A stretch of 64,000 nucleotides of DNA. It comes from Bryopsis sp. KO-2023 (lineage: Eukaryota; Chlorophyta; Ulvophyceae; Bryopsidales; Bryopsidaceae). The DNA lies in NCBI GenBank assembly GCA_030272585.1, contig BSYQ01000001.1, positions 558,001-622,000 on the forward strand, written 5' to 3'. Position 1 is the first letter of the stretch. Each line of letters opens with the position of its first letter. Position numbers and translations under genes: made by a program. Of this stretch, positions 47,201 to 60,600 are shown piece after piece. The notes under the pieces were generated by a model. The model searched no databases and was not told the origin of the DNA. It worked only from the letters and a program-made list of their open reading frames with translations.

Positions 47201-49354
47201 TCATCATTCCGGAGCCTATCCAAGAGGGTCCCGTCTTTGGTTTTCTGGGGGTCGGTGGTGATGCGGCCGGTGGCGATTCTGCCGAGAAAAAAGAGCAAAT
47301 AATTGTTGATAAGGGCCACCAAGAACAATTTTTTAATCCATTTTTAACAAATACTCTGGCCAAAGAAACAAACAAACAAAGCAATATTGAACAATGTCAA
47401 CGGGCCAAAAAATGCTCGCAGTGGTTTTGATGAAGAATGGGCTGTGGGGGAAAAAAGTTTCGAATAGCAAGGATAAGATTGGATGAACAAAATGAGTTGA
47501 AATAGGTTTTGATGATCACCTTTCTCCACGAATCCACTATCACAAAAGCTGCAAGGCTTTTTGGCAGGGATGTTTCTCCGCATCCAGCACTCTCCCTCTT
47601 TGTTGTAGGTCTCATCATGATTCATCTTGATGCGAGTCCACACCACACACTCTAAAATTCAAAAGGAAAACAAAAACAAAACAAACACACGTCACCCTGG
47701 GAAAAAAACAACTGAGAAGAAGCACCAAGTAGAACAGAAAGGCAACATCAATAGTGATCGAACCAAGAGGGTCTCACAATCAGTGTAACACATTGAGGGA
47801 AAAAAAAAAGACGTCAATCTATTCAGGCACATGAACCACCAGGGAGGTAAAGAAAAAACACCTTCCACCAAAATTTTACACCGTCTTTCCATTTGAAGGT
47901 GCACCAAGGGGGGAAAGGTGAGGGGTTACCACCGAAAGGAAACAAATAGAAATACCTTTAGTGTTTCTGCACAGTTTGCAGCAATCCGCATTGCTGTTAG
48001 TGATGTCTTTGTGGCCATTGTTGATAACATCGCCGTCTGGGTAATCCATGCTGTACTGAACATTACATCCCCCCAGTTCGTCTGCCCCGCTGTCACAAAA
48101 ATCACAGGCCTTCCCTGCATTGATCTTGTGCCTCAGCCAGCACTCCCCCTTTTTGTTCGCAGTTGCATCGTTGTCCCTTGTGATGCGAACCCACGATTTG
48201 CAATCTGAAAAAAAAAGCCGATCGGAACAAATTTTTTCAGTGGAATCTGAGTGGAAGCTGCACACCAACAGATAGTAAGAAAAATTAGACTGTATTAAAA
48301 TCATGACCAATACCTTGCCTATCTCGACACATTTTGCAGCAGGCAGCATCATCATTAGTAATATCTTTGTGACCATCATTAAGCACACCCTCGCCAGGCA
48401 GGTCCCACTTTCGAAAGACTGGCCCACAAGTATCTGCCAAAACACCAGTACAACAGAGCATCAATCAGTGACCTTTTCCCTGATGATTTCTCTGTGAAGT
48501 TGTGAAGTCGCAGTCCCCCCTCACATTGGGGGTGCTTTTTGTTTTTCCAGGTTCAAGTGCAATCATTGCAAACAATGTGTCTAAGAGGAATCCAAAGAAC
48601 ATCTTCTTCCAGCCCATGTACCCTAACAGAGACAGAATATCTAAAAGACAACAGAAATGGTCCAAACCAATACCTTGGTTGGCCAAGGATTTGATTCCGC
48701 TGTCAAAGGCAGGGTGAGTCCTTGTAGGTACAGGCTTGCCCAGCAGCCGGCACTCTCCAGCTTTGGTGTTCCCTAAGTCAGTTTTCACTCGAGTCCAAGC
48801 CTGGCATCCTGAATCAGATCAGACTTGGCTTACAGGAATCGCACAACTCGAAACTGACGATTGGCAATACAAAACGCCAAACCCGCTACAGGCCGCCAAG
48901 AAGCAAACACGCCAAGCACAGAACGGATCCGATCAATCGTGGCGGCGCCGCCACCAACGGATTCATGTGAATCGCTCAGTTGTATGAAAACACCAAACCA
49001 TCTGTGGGTGATAAAGTATGTACCAGGCGTTGCGTCGCAAAGTGCGCTGCATTCCGTAACGCTCGCTGTCTTGGTCAAGCGTCCATCGTTGATGTACGCT
49101 GTGGAGTCGAGCAGAGCGATGTTCCTTAGCACGCCAGCACGCGAGTCATCTGCGTCACCGAAATTGGAATCACGACATAAACAGGGGAGGGGGGAGCGCA
49201 TAGAAGGGGGCACATGATTGCGATCTGATAGAAACTTGTGCACTCGTTTCGAGGACCTCTACGAAGCGCGGGGGACTCGCTTGGAATTTTCACCTCCATG
49301 AATTCCGCAGAGGAAAACAAGCACCAGAATCGTGAGCACTAGCTGGCAATCCAT
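44270..49354 (-). CDS. Secreted GH5-type endo-beta-1,4-mannanase with PAN/Apple-like modules
   Basis: Thirteen exons join in frame to 921 residues: 49294-49354, 49024-49149, 48674-48808, 48314-48433, 47956-48204, 47520-47651, 46926-47278, 46631-46778, 46122-46351, 45391-45850, 44939-45290, 44699-44836 and 44270-44531. The start [20 protein letters not shown] is a signal peptide. The N-terminal third has three Cys-rich PAN/Apple-like units ([69 protein letters not shown]). The catalytic domain (exons 7-11) shows [32 protein letters not shown] with the acid/base Glu, and FIVEEFGKT with the nucleophile Glu. Another Cys-rich unit follows ([15 protein letters not shown]). It would cleave mannan outside the cell or in vacuoles, with PAN modules likely binding glycan or protein. 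The 9/10 splice is the least certain. Confidence 0.85.
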
Positions 49355-50403
49355 TGCGCCTCCTGCGTGTCTCCTCTGTTGGGGCTGTGGACAATTTTAT
49401 TCGAGATGGCCTGTTGGAAGCCCAAGAAAAGATGCGACACCACACGAAAAACGACCCAAAGGTGGAGCCGATGATGTGAAAGATTCGAACGTCGATCTGT
49501 ACTGAAGCAACTTGTTTTTGGTCCCTGTGTCGTGTGCTTGAGTGGTTCCAAGCGCTTTGGTTCGGTTGGACGCTTAACCACCACAGGTGCAACCAGGATT
49601 TCAGGAAGGGGGGGGGGGGGGCAAAACTAGTTTTGGGGGGCCCCATTTTTTGGGGGGTTGATAAACAATTTGGTTTGAGGCGTGGTGGTGTTGGTTTCTG
49701 GGGAACCTTTTTTTCAAAAGTTTTAGATGGGGCCTGGCCCCTTTGGTGATTGCGCCTATGTTTACCACCATGTTGTTTTTGCATTTTTTGTATGTATTGG
49801 AGAGGAGAGTGGCTCCTCGGGCAACAGTGCAAGCCTTAATTGATTGATATGTTTTTTTTTGCTTTTCTTATTTTAAATAGAGTTTTTAAATGTAAAAATT
49901 TAAAATGTACCCAGATCCAAGATGGTTTGTCTGAACTATTCTGCAGATCGTGGGGTCATCCCTTTTTTTCCCATTTTCTGAAAATGGCAAAGACATTCAA
50001 GCGCTCTTGGCTGATTTGCCAGGCTTTGAAAATTGACAGAGAGGAACAGAAGAAGAAATCATGCTGTGAAGGCCTATTGTGAACAACGGTTCTGCTGCAA
50101 ATTTTGGTAGCCACCGTCACTGCATGACTTTTTTTTTCTTTCAATTTGGTAACATGTGCTCGATGTAGCCCGTCCATCTCATTCTCTCTATTGCAAATCA
50201 GTGATATATGCTGTGTATGTGTGTGATGCTGAAGCTGGTCATCTGGAGCATTTCAGTGGGCCCTGTACCACAAGGAAAGATGCAAAAAATATTTTTTTGA
50301 ATGATGGATTTAGATATCTTTATTTCCTCAATTTTCTCTCTCTCTCCCAGACCTCAAAAAAAATTCCTTTTCACAACCATCATTTCACACACAGCATTGA
50401 AGA
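49355..50403. other. Intergenic, with a possible degenerate transposon at about 49585-49760
   Basis: A G-rich stretch from GGTGCAACCAGGATTTCAGG to TGATTGCGCC has weak inverted ends (GGTGCAACCA against GGCGCAATCA) and a G13 run, suggesting a decayed MITE. The rest is AT-rich without a gene. Confidence 0.35.
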
Positions 50404-50796
50404 TTACTCCAGCGCTTCTCCCTGCAGGAACTTCTTGATGCAGCTCTCCTGATCAATAATCATGAACCCAACCTCCACTCCATCACACAAAAGAAAAGAA
50501 CTTGGTTTGCACTCAAGGTAAGGGGAGCAGCATTGATGCCTGGCAGGCCAAATAGTCATGCTGGATTTGTCTGTATTCTTGAAATGTGTGAACCCCAATG
50601 GAGACAGGATGGTGTGCGTGGCTGACCATGCATATTCAGAAAGAGCATGCTGGATCACAGCAATCTTAAAGAGTAGCTATCTTTTCAGCCAACCACCCGC
50701 GCTGATGATAGTATACGCAGTCAATTTGCGATGTTTTCATTCTGGGCTCATCATAACATTTGATGTGACCTCCAGCGCATTGTGCCTAGTCGGCAT
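50404..50796 (-). CDS. Small hypothetical protein, two exons
   Basis: Exons 50770-50796 (MPTRHNALE) and 50404-50664 join in phase through a 105-bp GT..AG intron to 95 residues ending CIKKFLQGEALE. It has mixed alpha/beta character (FLLCDGVEVGFMIID), no TM segment and no signal peptide. The size and the LLC..VGF pattern faintly recall roadblock/LAMTOR-type small proteins, but I do not claim this. Its start lies 138 bp from the divergent SEC14-like gene. Confidence 0.4.
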
Positions 50797-50934
50797 TCTG
50801 AGCCCAACCAAAACAAGCGCAGGAAGGTGCCAAAAAAAAATCTGTGGGTTTCTGTGTCGGTCGTCACAAGGCCCCAGCACTAGCGTCGTTTCGGGATCTC
50901 GTAAAACATCGTCCAGCGCTGGTGACGTTGAAAG

Positions 50935-53619
50935 ATGGTGCACGGTGAAACCGATAAAGAACTAGCCAACAAGAAGCAACAGGTCCTGGAACGCCTGGGG
51001 TACTTGGACGACCGTTCAGAGAAATGTGAGCGCGAGCTTTGAGCTGAAAACCACGTGTCCTCCTTCCAACGACTTGAATCGATTATTCTGTGAAAGAAGG
51101 GTGCAGTCTGAAAATAAGTTTTTGTGTGTTCGTATGTCTGACGCTGCAGTCGCCAACGAAGCGTGTATTGATAGATATTTGCGCGCTCGCGATGGGAACG
51201 TCGAGTAAGTTCCTGCATGTCGAGTTCAATATTTCCTTTATTTCCAGCTGTAGGGAAATTTGATGGTGCAATCCAATGCCAGTTTCCCCTGAATGGATTC
51301 CTTTGAACCCCTTTTGATCTGTTTTTTAAATATATTTATAGGATAGATAATTCAAGGATAGTTTTGTTTAGGATTTTTTCACAAAAATTGGTTTTGCCCT
51401 CAGCCATTAGAATTCGTGATCTACATGCAGATAGATCACACTGACATCCAGGCATCCCTTCCAATATTGTGTTTCGTTAGCTCCAACTGGATGATATATA
51501 ATGGAAAAAAATAAAAGAAAAAATAGAAAAGAAATAGAATAGAACTATCAGTGCAATGCTTGTCAGGGAGGATGTTTAGTTTTTTTCCAAATTTTCCAGG
51601 AAGGCTGCCGAGATGCTGAGGGAATCTATCAAATGGAGGCGTGAGTTCGGAATAGGTATGGTAGGAGCCAGACAATTTTTTTTCAGAAGGAAAATTATTT
51701 ACTGGATTGCAAAAAAAGAACAATCTGATATGTGTTTTGTAAAGAGTGTATTTTCTACCTTTAATGAACATAGCAATCAATTTAATTTTTCTTCACTTTG
51801 TTTTTTTGGACAAGATGCCCTGGATCCTGCAAAGTTTCCTGCAGATATTGAGGGTGGCAAGTTCTATATTTGCCAGGCTGAAAATGGACAACCCGTTATG
51901 GTGGGAAATTAATAATAAAAGTTAGTAATAGTTTGTAGTTAATTATTATTGAACTACAAACGTTAAACAGTCTTTTTGTGTTTCGTTATTATCATTCTGA
52001 ACATCCCGGATGTTCAGTTATTATTGACACAAACTGCAGAATATACAATTTTTTTTACTTTGTTAGACTTGAAAAAGTGAAAATGGATGGATGTGCACAA
52101 AGGCTTTATAAAGAAAAGAAAAAAGATGTAAAGATTGATTTTCATTTGACAAATCGATCTCTATGGGGAATTCGCGGGAAAGATTTTGTGTTGCTTGTCT
52201 TCTTTCATATTTTGCTTTTGCATTGTTTCTTTTTGTGTATTGCGAAAAACAATTAAATTAAATGAACATATAAATATGTAAATAAATAAATAACGAGGAT
52301 GAAAGAATCTCGTGTAACTGGCCTCTGTCTTGTTCATTTGTCGGGTAGATCATGAGGAAACGATCGTCTCGATTGGAGCGCCATGAAGAGGAAGGATATG
52401 TGGAGTTCATGTGCAACACCTTGGAGTCCGCAACTCGATTGATGCCAGAAGGCATTGAAACCTGGGTGTGGATAATGGACCTCAAAGGTAACTGTTTGCT
52501 TTCTTTTTTTTTTTTTGAGGGTTTTTGCCAGTTGGCTTTGTGTTAGGCCATTCAAGTGTGCAGACTTTGGGTTCAAATGCATGTGTAAATCTTCGAGATC
52601 CTTTTTCATTTCTTTTGAGGGGGTTGGGTGGGAAAGAGGGGTTTCTACTGAGACAAATCAGGGGTGGGCAAGCTAATCAGATTCTTTTCATATTCTGCAG
52701 GTTACTCCAGCCGGAATTCTCCACGTGTGCAAGTGACTCTGAATGTGTTGAAGATCTTGGCCAATCACTTTCCGGTAAGCGGACTGAATTCTTCCAGCCA
52801 AATTTTCCTGTTGGGCTTGCTATGCATTTCACATGGGAATTTCGGCAACCGAGGAGAATATTTTTGTAGTACAACCAGAGAGCGTCTTTTAATTCCAACG
52901 CCATAAAGAATCAAACCTCAATGTTCGCAGGAGCGGATGGGCAAGTGCTACATCGTGGATGCCCCTTCAATTTTTTCCCTTCTGTGGTCGGTACGTCAAT
53001 CTTTTCGTCTTTTTTTTTTTTCATTCAACAATTCCAGTGCCCAGATGGAAAGCTTGTCTGGCTCTGTGGCAAATGAAGGAATTCACTGTTTACCTGATAT
53101 TTAGGAATTTCCCTCTCAATGTTTTTTTTGAACCTGTTCTGTGTCGTATTTCTGGGAGCGGGAAGATGTCTGCTTGGATGGTGTCTTTCAATTTCGCATT
53201 CGAAGTTGAGATGCTCCACTTGATGTTTCTTTTATTATTGGGATATCCAACCAATGCCCCTTTGTCACATACGAACAATGGAGCAGTGGTATTCATCAGG
53301 GGATCACCCATAGAACAAAATTACTGATCAATTTATACAACGTTGAAAATATGCAACATGGCTGCTCTTGACGAGTGGTGTGGAACTTCTCTGTCTTTGT
53401 GGTTGATTTTTTATTTTAACGATGCAGGCTGTCCATCTGTTTGTGGATCCTGTCACAAAGGAGAAGATCAATTTCATATACTCCTCCGACTACGACGAGA
53501 ATGGATTGAGAAAAGACGGGAAATCAGACACGTCCAACTTTGGAAAATACATCTCTTTCCTCCGGAGCCCATACCATTCTGAAAAGTACAAAAAAATCCT
53601 GAATCAAGTTCATCACTAA
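50935..53619 (+). CDS. SEC14-like CRAL-TRIO lipid-transfer protein
   Basis: Eight exons in frame, 250 residues: 50935-51025, 51150-51204, 51600-51655, 51815-51900, 52349-52487, 52701-52774, 52931-52990 and 53428-53619. The CRAL-TRIO N-terminal helices hold ACIDRYLRARDGNVEKAAEM and ESIKWRREFG. The lipid-binding domain has PVMIMRKRSSR, ETWVWIMDLKGYS, LNVLKILANHFPERMG, YIVDAPSIFSLLW and VDPVTKEKINFIY. Proteins of this family move or present phosphatidylinositol, phosphatidylcholine or other lipids between membranes. There is no GOLD or other extra domain and no targeting signal, so it is probably cytosolic. The length is near minimal for a stand-alone SEC14. Confidence 0.88.
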
Positions 53620-54581
53620 ATCTGGCTGGAGCATGGGTTGGGGTACGACATGCAGCATGACCACCCCTCCATTGGGCCATTGAATGTTTTACTGAACACA
53701 TACTTCTCTCTGTGATATTGCATTCAATGTGTTGTATTTTTTATGCCCCCCTCTCCAGAGTGTTTCTGGGTTAAATCCATGTGGATTGTTATTTTTTTTT
53801 CATTAAATATTTTTCGATTCGTTTGATATGTTCGTCAAGGGTCTATGGAAGGGTGCTAGAATAAAAACACTACAATCAATAATTCACTTTTTTTATTTAT
53901 TTATTCTTTCCTTTTTTTTCTTTTTTTTGTTCTTTGGGGGGGGGGTTGTGGGTTTGATCATATGGGTCAAGGCAAGATGAGGAGAAAAAGAATGAATTTC
54001 AAGTGGGAGGGGATATGTCTTCCTTCTGTGGAGGGCATTATTATTATTATGTGATGGGGTGACTTGGACTTTGGAAGTCAATCTTTGTAAGTAGCATGTG
54101 ATGTTGAATGTTTCCTGTTGGATCATAATGTTGCTGGGGGCTATTGATTTCTGCTGCATTGTGGTGTGGTGTCAATCAATCCGAAAGGTGTGGGGGGGGG
54201 GGGGGTATGATTGCTTATTAAGAATGGGTGGCTTGATAATGGTGTTGATCGTTCCCTTCTGGCAACGGAAAATTTTCCGTGGCTCCTCCCTAGCCGCCTT
54301 TGAATACTCCTCTTTCTGAATTGAGGCATTCATCCTGTTGTTTTCTGCTAGGTTTCCCTCTGTTTTCACTGGCTTCTGGCTTTTCGCTGGATTGCCCCCT
54401 CAAGTATCCAAGATCCCGTTTTGGGACAAAAAATACCGTATCGTGACTCTGACTTCGCGTTGTCGTACGGCGACGTTTAACCCACTCAGACTTTTCCGTT
54501 TCGAATCTCTTTTCCCTCCACACCAAACGAGGTTACCGTTTCTCCCGCGTTGGTTTCAGCGGCCGTCCGAAACGCTTCGAA
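53620..54581. other. Intergenic between SEC14-like and MPBQ methyltransferase genes
   Basis: Holds T-run/G-run tracts (about 53905-53945 and 54189-54203) and AATAAAA-like signals near 53861. No supported gene. The frame leading into the ATG at 54582 is open for some distance but has no earlier start. Confidence 0.5.
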
Positions 54582-56620
54582 ATGAACACGTCTCTGCCCC
54601 AGTTCAGCACCAGTGCGAAGGCACCAGGCCTGTCTCAACGGCGCATCGCTGTGAGGGGGCAATCCTCCCACAACAACAGGTCCAAGCAGAATGTTTTCCT
54701 GGGAAGACGGCCTTACAAGTCCATGGGGCTGGAGATGACCCCCACTGTCTCCACCTCAGCGGCCGAGGCGGAATCGTACTCGAGAGATCTTTCGTCGACG
54801 CCGCGCTTGATTCAGCACAAGCAGGAGGCTAGAACTTTCTACCGATTCTTGAGCATTGTGTATGATAAGATCGTCAACCCCGGCCACTGGACCATCGATA
54901 TGCGAGACGCGGCCTTGGAGCCAGCGCAGTTGGACCGCTCGGACCTTAAGGTCGGGAAAAACACCGCCTCTTTCTTTTCCCTCCTTTTTTTGTTTTGCGG
55001 GTTTTTGGACGTCAGTTAAACTGTGACTGTAGTAGGAATTCAGCAGAATGTCCAAACAAAAGCAGAGAATAGGAATAGGACCATACCAATTCTCAGATAT
55101 TAATTCTGATGACCAAGTTGTGGATGTATAGTTCCAGGCATGACACATTGAAGCATCCAGCAGCAGAAACTCCAGTTTAAAAATCTAGTTTCCGCTGGAA
55201 AATTCAAAACTGGCAAATGTCCTGAGCTAATTTCGGTGTGGATGTGGTAGGTTGTTGATGTTGGTGGTGGCACTGGTTTCTGCACTCAAGGAGTAGTGAA
55301 AACAGTTGACCCCAACAATGTTACTTTGATCGACCAATCTCCCCATCAGATGGCCAAAGCCAAGCAAAAAGCGGACCTCAAGGGCGTCACTTTCGTCGAG
55401 GTAAATCCTAACATTTGAAAAAAAACTTTGCCAGAAAAGCACCAGTAATTCCCACACTAATTTGTTTTTGCCAGAGGTTATTTAGGTTGTTGGGGTCTGT
55501 GTGTCGCACCCTCTGGTGAAGGTTTTCCTCTACATTATGTGAATTGTTTTGGTTTTGTGGTGGCTGATTGGATCTAATCTGGGGTGGTAGGGCGATGCTG
55601 AGGATTTGCCTTTTGAGACCGACTCTTTCGACCGATACACCAGTGCTGGAAGCATTGAGTACTGGCCGGAGCCTCAACGAGGAATCTGTGAGGCTTACCG
55701 TGTTATCAACGAAGGTGGCGTCGCTTGCTTGATTGGACCAGTGCATCCCACCTTCTGGTTGTCCCGGTAAGACCATTTCTGTGCAACAACACTTTTTCTT
55801 AAAGTCTCCGTTGTGGGGGTTGTTGAGGGCTTTCCTGTTGAAGCTTTCACGTATTGTGCTGAAAATTGTTTTTGACAATGTGTGTGTTTTTTTTGTGTGT
55901 GTCAGGTTTTTTGCCGATATGTGGATGTTGTTCCCCACCGAGCAGGAGTACATCGACGTAAGGATGGTCAAAAAACACCTTTTTCTGGTTGTTCTTTTTG
56001 CTGTCCACACCATTGATGGCTTTTGTTTGACTGTTTGACATTGTGTGGTTTTATGTGACTGATTTGATTGCTTCCGTGGATGCAGTGGTTCACCAAGGCT
56101 GGATTTACGGATGTAAAAATGACCAGGATTGGGCCAAAATGGTACAGAGGAGTGCGACGACATGGTCTCATCATGGGCTGCTCAGTCACTGGTGTCAAGC
56201 CCAAGGTAAACCTCGAAACGAACCCACTATATCTTCTCCAGCCCCTTCTGTATCGACATATATCTCCTCAGCCAGCGACAACTCCTGTCAATTAATTGCT
56301 TGATATGTTTTTTGTATTGTTTTTTCCTGAAATGAAATGATGGCATCAATTCCCAGTTTTTGTTCGAGTTCCAGTTTTTGTTTCTCCCTATTGAGTCTTT
56401 TTCTCTGTGCATCTTTTTTTTTTTCAACAAAAAGGCTGGGGATTCCCCTCTGGACCTCGGGCCCAAGCAAGAAGATAGTGGAGCAGCCGCATCCAACACC
56501 AATGTGTTCAAATTCTTGTTCCGTGTTGTGGTTGGGTCCACTGCCGGCGCCTATTACTTTTTCCTCCCCGTCTACATGTGGTTCAAGAACTTGATCTGGC
56601 CCAAGAGCTGGGAAATGTAA
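54582..56620 (+). CDS. VTE3: MPBQ/MSBQ methyltransferase (tocopherol and plastoquinone synthesis)
   Basis: Six exons in frame, 350 residues: 54582-54950, 55251-55400, 55591-55766, 55906-55957, 56086-56205 and 56435-56620. It methylates 2-methyl-6-phytyl- or solanesyl-benzoquinol with SAM at the plastid inner envelope. Seen: YRFLSIVYDKIVNPGHWTID; SAM motif VVDVGGGTGFCTQG; LIDQSPHQMAKAKQK; AGSIEYWPEPQRGICEAYRV; FTKAGFTDVKMTRIGPKWYR; and the C-terminal membrane anchor GAYYFFLPVYMWF. This matches the plant/algal VTE3 type as I recall it. The N-terminus (about 60 residues, Ser/Arg/Gln-rich, few acids) looks like a transit peptide but lacks the hydrophobic signal expected for a complex plastid; an unseen upstream exon could supply it. 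Confidence 0.92.
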
Positions 56621-57673
56621 ATTCAGCTGGGACAGATGCCAGAAAAAAACAAACACTTACAGAAAGGGTGATAGTTTCAGAGAAAAAAAAATTAAGAAAA
56701 AAGGGGTAGAGTTTTGATTATTGATTGATTATTGCAGGGATTTATTGATTGATGGGGGAGATCGGATCGAGGTGTTTTAATTTCGGGGGTTTCATATTCA
56801 TGTTCTTTTTTATCTACTATCGCGTGTTTGGGGATTAAATGGGTCGTGGATTGGCCGAATGTTGCAATGACTGTGATTTAACGAGTGCCACATTGTCCAC
56901 GATGCCGCTGTTGTTCTATCTTTCCGCCCAGTCGGTCTCAACCTCGTACTCCCACACCTAAACTAAAATCCTCCTCCTCCTTGTGGAAGTGTTCCACAAG
57001 GATTTTCTCCTACTTTGCACTGCCTGATCACTTCTCCCTCCCAGTTGTCCCTTACATTCTTTTCGAACAAAGAATGTCGAGTGGGGGTGGTGATGCATCA
57101 ACCACCTTTCGTCGGAACTAAATCCGTTTTGGGTGCAGTTGCAATTACTATTGGACGATGAAAATGAAACTCCAGACTTGGAAATACATGTAGTACACAA
57201 TAGGTCCATACAGAAAGGCAAGATTTCTTGTTGTTGAGTTCTGGAAGCCATGTCACTCCATCGGCAATTAAATTCAAGTGGAGAATGGTCATTGCTTGAT
57301 AATTTGGGTTCGACTTTCTGTCAGCCAAAACTGTTGTCACTGGAGATTCAGACCACTGGTTCCAGTGTGGTGCCCGAATGAGCCAGAATCTTTCTCGAAC
57401 TTTGCTAGCATTTTCTGAGTTTTCTAATATTAAAGTTCCTGTTTGCTTTCTACTGTTATTCACTTCGTTTTTTCCAACAGCATGCCCGATCCTCCACTTG
57501 TTGACCAAACTAATTTACACACTCTAGATACTATTACATCGAATGGCACCACGAACGAACAAATCAACCCCATGCTACCGAAAAGAACAAAACCACTTGG
57601 TGCTCTACTTGCTGATCTATATATTATTATAATTTCCGTGATTGAAAGAACTCGGGCTTTGTGTGATATTTCT
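56621..57673. other. Intergenic between two convergent 3' ends
   Basis: 3' flanks of the methyltransferase (+) and HIRA (-). No supported gene; long frames here have no coding character. Confidence 0.5.
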
Positions 57674-60600
57674 CTACTCCATGTGGCCATCCATGATTTC
57701 ATTAATTCTACATAAAAAAGATGTCTGGAAGGTGCCCAGGGGGATGTCCCTTTTCACATCCTCCAGAAGTTCATTCTGAACGAAATCCCTCAGATCGACG
57801 TTCGGAGTCGTCGCAACCTCGATGCAAAAATCCTCTATTTTCTTTTTTCGTTCGGAATCTCTCCTTTGGTCGAGCAAGAATTGCACATACCGAGAAGCAA
57901 AACGCTTGTACTGCTCAATATTCCCTACATCGAGGCAAACAGTGAGATAATGCCGAAATTTCGAGCCATCCCAGCTGCCCTGAGGGATGCAATGTTCGCC
58001 TGCACAAGAAAACCAACCCAATCAGAGCCGAGGAGTACAATATCCTTCCTTCACCAAGTGAATTCCCATGGTGGCTTTCTCACAAAATACCCTGTTTCAC
58101 AATCAAGCATGCAGATGTGCATGCATGCATGGATTCTACATGCACATGCACACATCTCCGCATCACCTCATTCCATTGGATTCATTTGGCATTCATACAC
58201 CAATTCCAAGCAAATCTCTAACTGATGTTGAGTTATCTGAAGGAAATCAAAATTCTATTCTCAACCAACGAGCATGGGTTCATACCTTGCTGCCCCGTGC
58301 CAGAAACCGCAATCTGCTTTGTGAAGGTTGCGTCGCTCTGACTGCTGCAGACTAACATCCAACTTTCCATATCGTTGTTGTACGCATACATGCAGCCATT
58401 CTTCAGGCAAACCACAGGGTAGCCATTCACTCCAAACTCAATGCATTCCACTGCAAAAGCACAAACGAAAACCCACTGCGAGTCGTGAAATCACATTCCT
58501 AAAATGCCAATACAGCATGTACAAAAAACCTTGATACAGTCAATCAACTTCATACAATTTTCTCCAGGATGCGGCATTCCACTACCTTTGTCTTTCAACA
58601 CGCATTCTTCAATTTTTTCATTGAAAGTGCATCGCCTACGATCCAAATCCCATATTTTTATCCGTCTGTCAGACATGGCAGCCATCAACCGGGAGTCCTC
58701 TCGTATCCTCAGCGACACAATGTTCGCTGGCAGCCCCATTGGGGATATTACACTTCGGCCAGCATGACTAAGCACCTGGAAAAAAAATACAAATTCAACA
58801 TCACGAAATATTCTGCATTCGAAAAAGTAAGGGGAGGTCATATCAGGGAGTTGATTTATTATTTTTGAACTGGATGTAGGGGAGGGGCCCAGACATACTC
58901 TTACTAAGTGTCATTGTGATCGCACAAATTGCTGGGTGAGTGGTGCTAAGGGCTTTCTTTTTTTTTGGGGGGGGGGGGAGGGGTGGCATTATACCATATT
59001 CTTTCATATTTAAGAATCAAAACAGTGAGGCCTAGTTCTACTCTTCAACTTTGATAACATGAACATCACCACAGAGAATTCTCGCTAAGATTCATAATAC
59101 AATTTAAGGCTCTTCACTGCAGTCAGACTTCAGTTGGGTGCATCCAGACACCCTGAAGTACCTGTAGGACGTTCGCTGAGGTCACTATTGCAATGTATGA
59201 TGCATTAGATGTCCCAAGCAATATGGGCTCGCTCATATCCACTGACCAGCATTTCTCCGAGCTACTGGAGCTAAGCCTGCCACCTCCACCAGTATTAGTC
59301 ACCACCAAACCCCTCGGCCCATCCTTTTCCTCAGCCACATCCCCAATTCTAAACTCTGCGGACACCTCAGGGACTCCAAAAAAGTTTGAAACGTCATGCG
59401 CTTTTCCACCACAACAGCAAGTCTGGCAATGTACGGTAGGTTTCTGAGGATCAGGCACTGGGCCAGCATCTTCGGAAATGAGAGGTAGCCCTGTTCTATC
59501 ATTCTCAGGTGTCGGAGTAATTCTCCGCTTCTTTCGCATGGTCAAGGGGCTGCATTCGCTGGCTGATTGCCCTCCCTCTCTCTCCGCCAGTCCATGAATC
59601 GTTGTTGAATTTGCGGAAGCAAAAGAAGACGATACGCTGTCCTTCTGGTTTTCCATAACCTGGCTCTTGATGGGAATTCCCAGGTTTCGTTCGGTGAACA
59701 CCCCTTTCATCATTGTACCATGCATGGAAACAGCCAGCAAAATTTGACCATCCGGAGTCCATGCCAAATCAGCCACATTCTTTTGCTGAAATTGCCCCTC
59801 CACCAGGCTCACCAAGAACTCCTCAGTGTTGCTGGTCGGATCACTGACCCCTCTCAACACCATGAACATGCCACGGGATCCCCCACATGCGCAGTAATGC
59901 ACACTTTCCCCCCGCCATCGGAAAATCTGAGGATTGTATCTAGAAATGGCCACCCCTATATTCTTTTTGTTCGAGTCTTGCACCGTCACGATGGAGGAAG
60001 ACCAGTCTTCTCGGCTGATCCTGACTGCCCCCTGAATCGAAGCGCCAACAGCACAAAGCATCCCACCATCTGGAGACCATGAAAGCCTCGAGGAAAACGA
60101 CATCGATGTGGACGTCGCTTCAAAGGGTTCAGTGATTTTAGCGATGGGGTCCCCCCCCTCTCCGTCTACTTTCCACACCATGACACTGCCATCGTCTGAC
60201 TGACTGGCAATGAACTCCCCACGAGGATCCCAAGCAACCCCCTTCACAAAGTTTTCGTGTCCCTTAAAAGTTCGCAGCATGGTGCCTTTGCTTGCATCCC
60301 ACATGATCACCGATCTGTCCAGACCGGCTGTGCAAAGCAAATACGAGTCGCTGCTGGGGCACCATGCCAAATCTACTACATTCAGCCCATGGCCCCTTAG
60401 CATTTCCACGCAAGCCCAGTTTTCCATCTGCAGTTCCATATTTTGCCCAAACGAACTCCGGCCCCTCCCTGGCTGAAGCTCATGGATGCACACAATGAAA
60501 TCGTCCCCTCCGGAGGCTAAATATCGCCCATCCGATGACCACCGCACCACGTTCACTGCTCCTTGATGCCGTTGGATCAAAGCCAGGCAACATCCAGCAT

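Noticed and set aside
54338..54832. 164-codon frame overlapping the methyltransferase start
   Set aside because: Different frame from the VTE3-like exon, no domain, biased composition; a shadow frame.
57098..57508. 136-codon minus frame in intergenic DNA
   Set aside because: No start context, no family resemblance, and it lies between two gene 3' ends.
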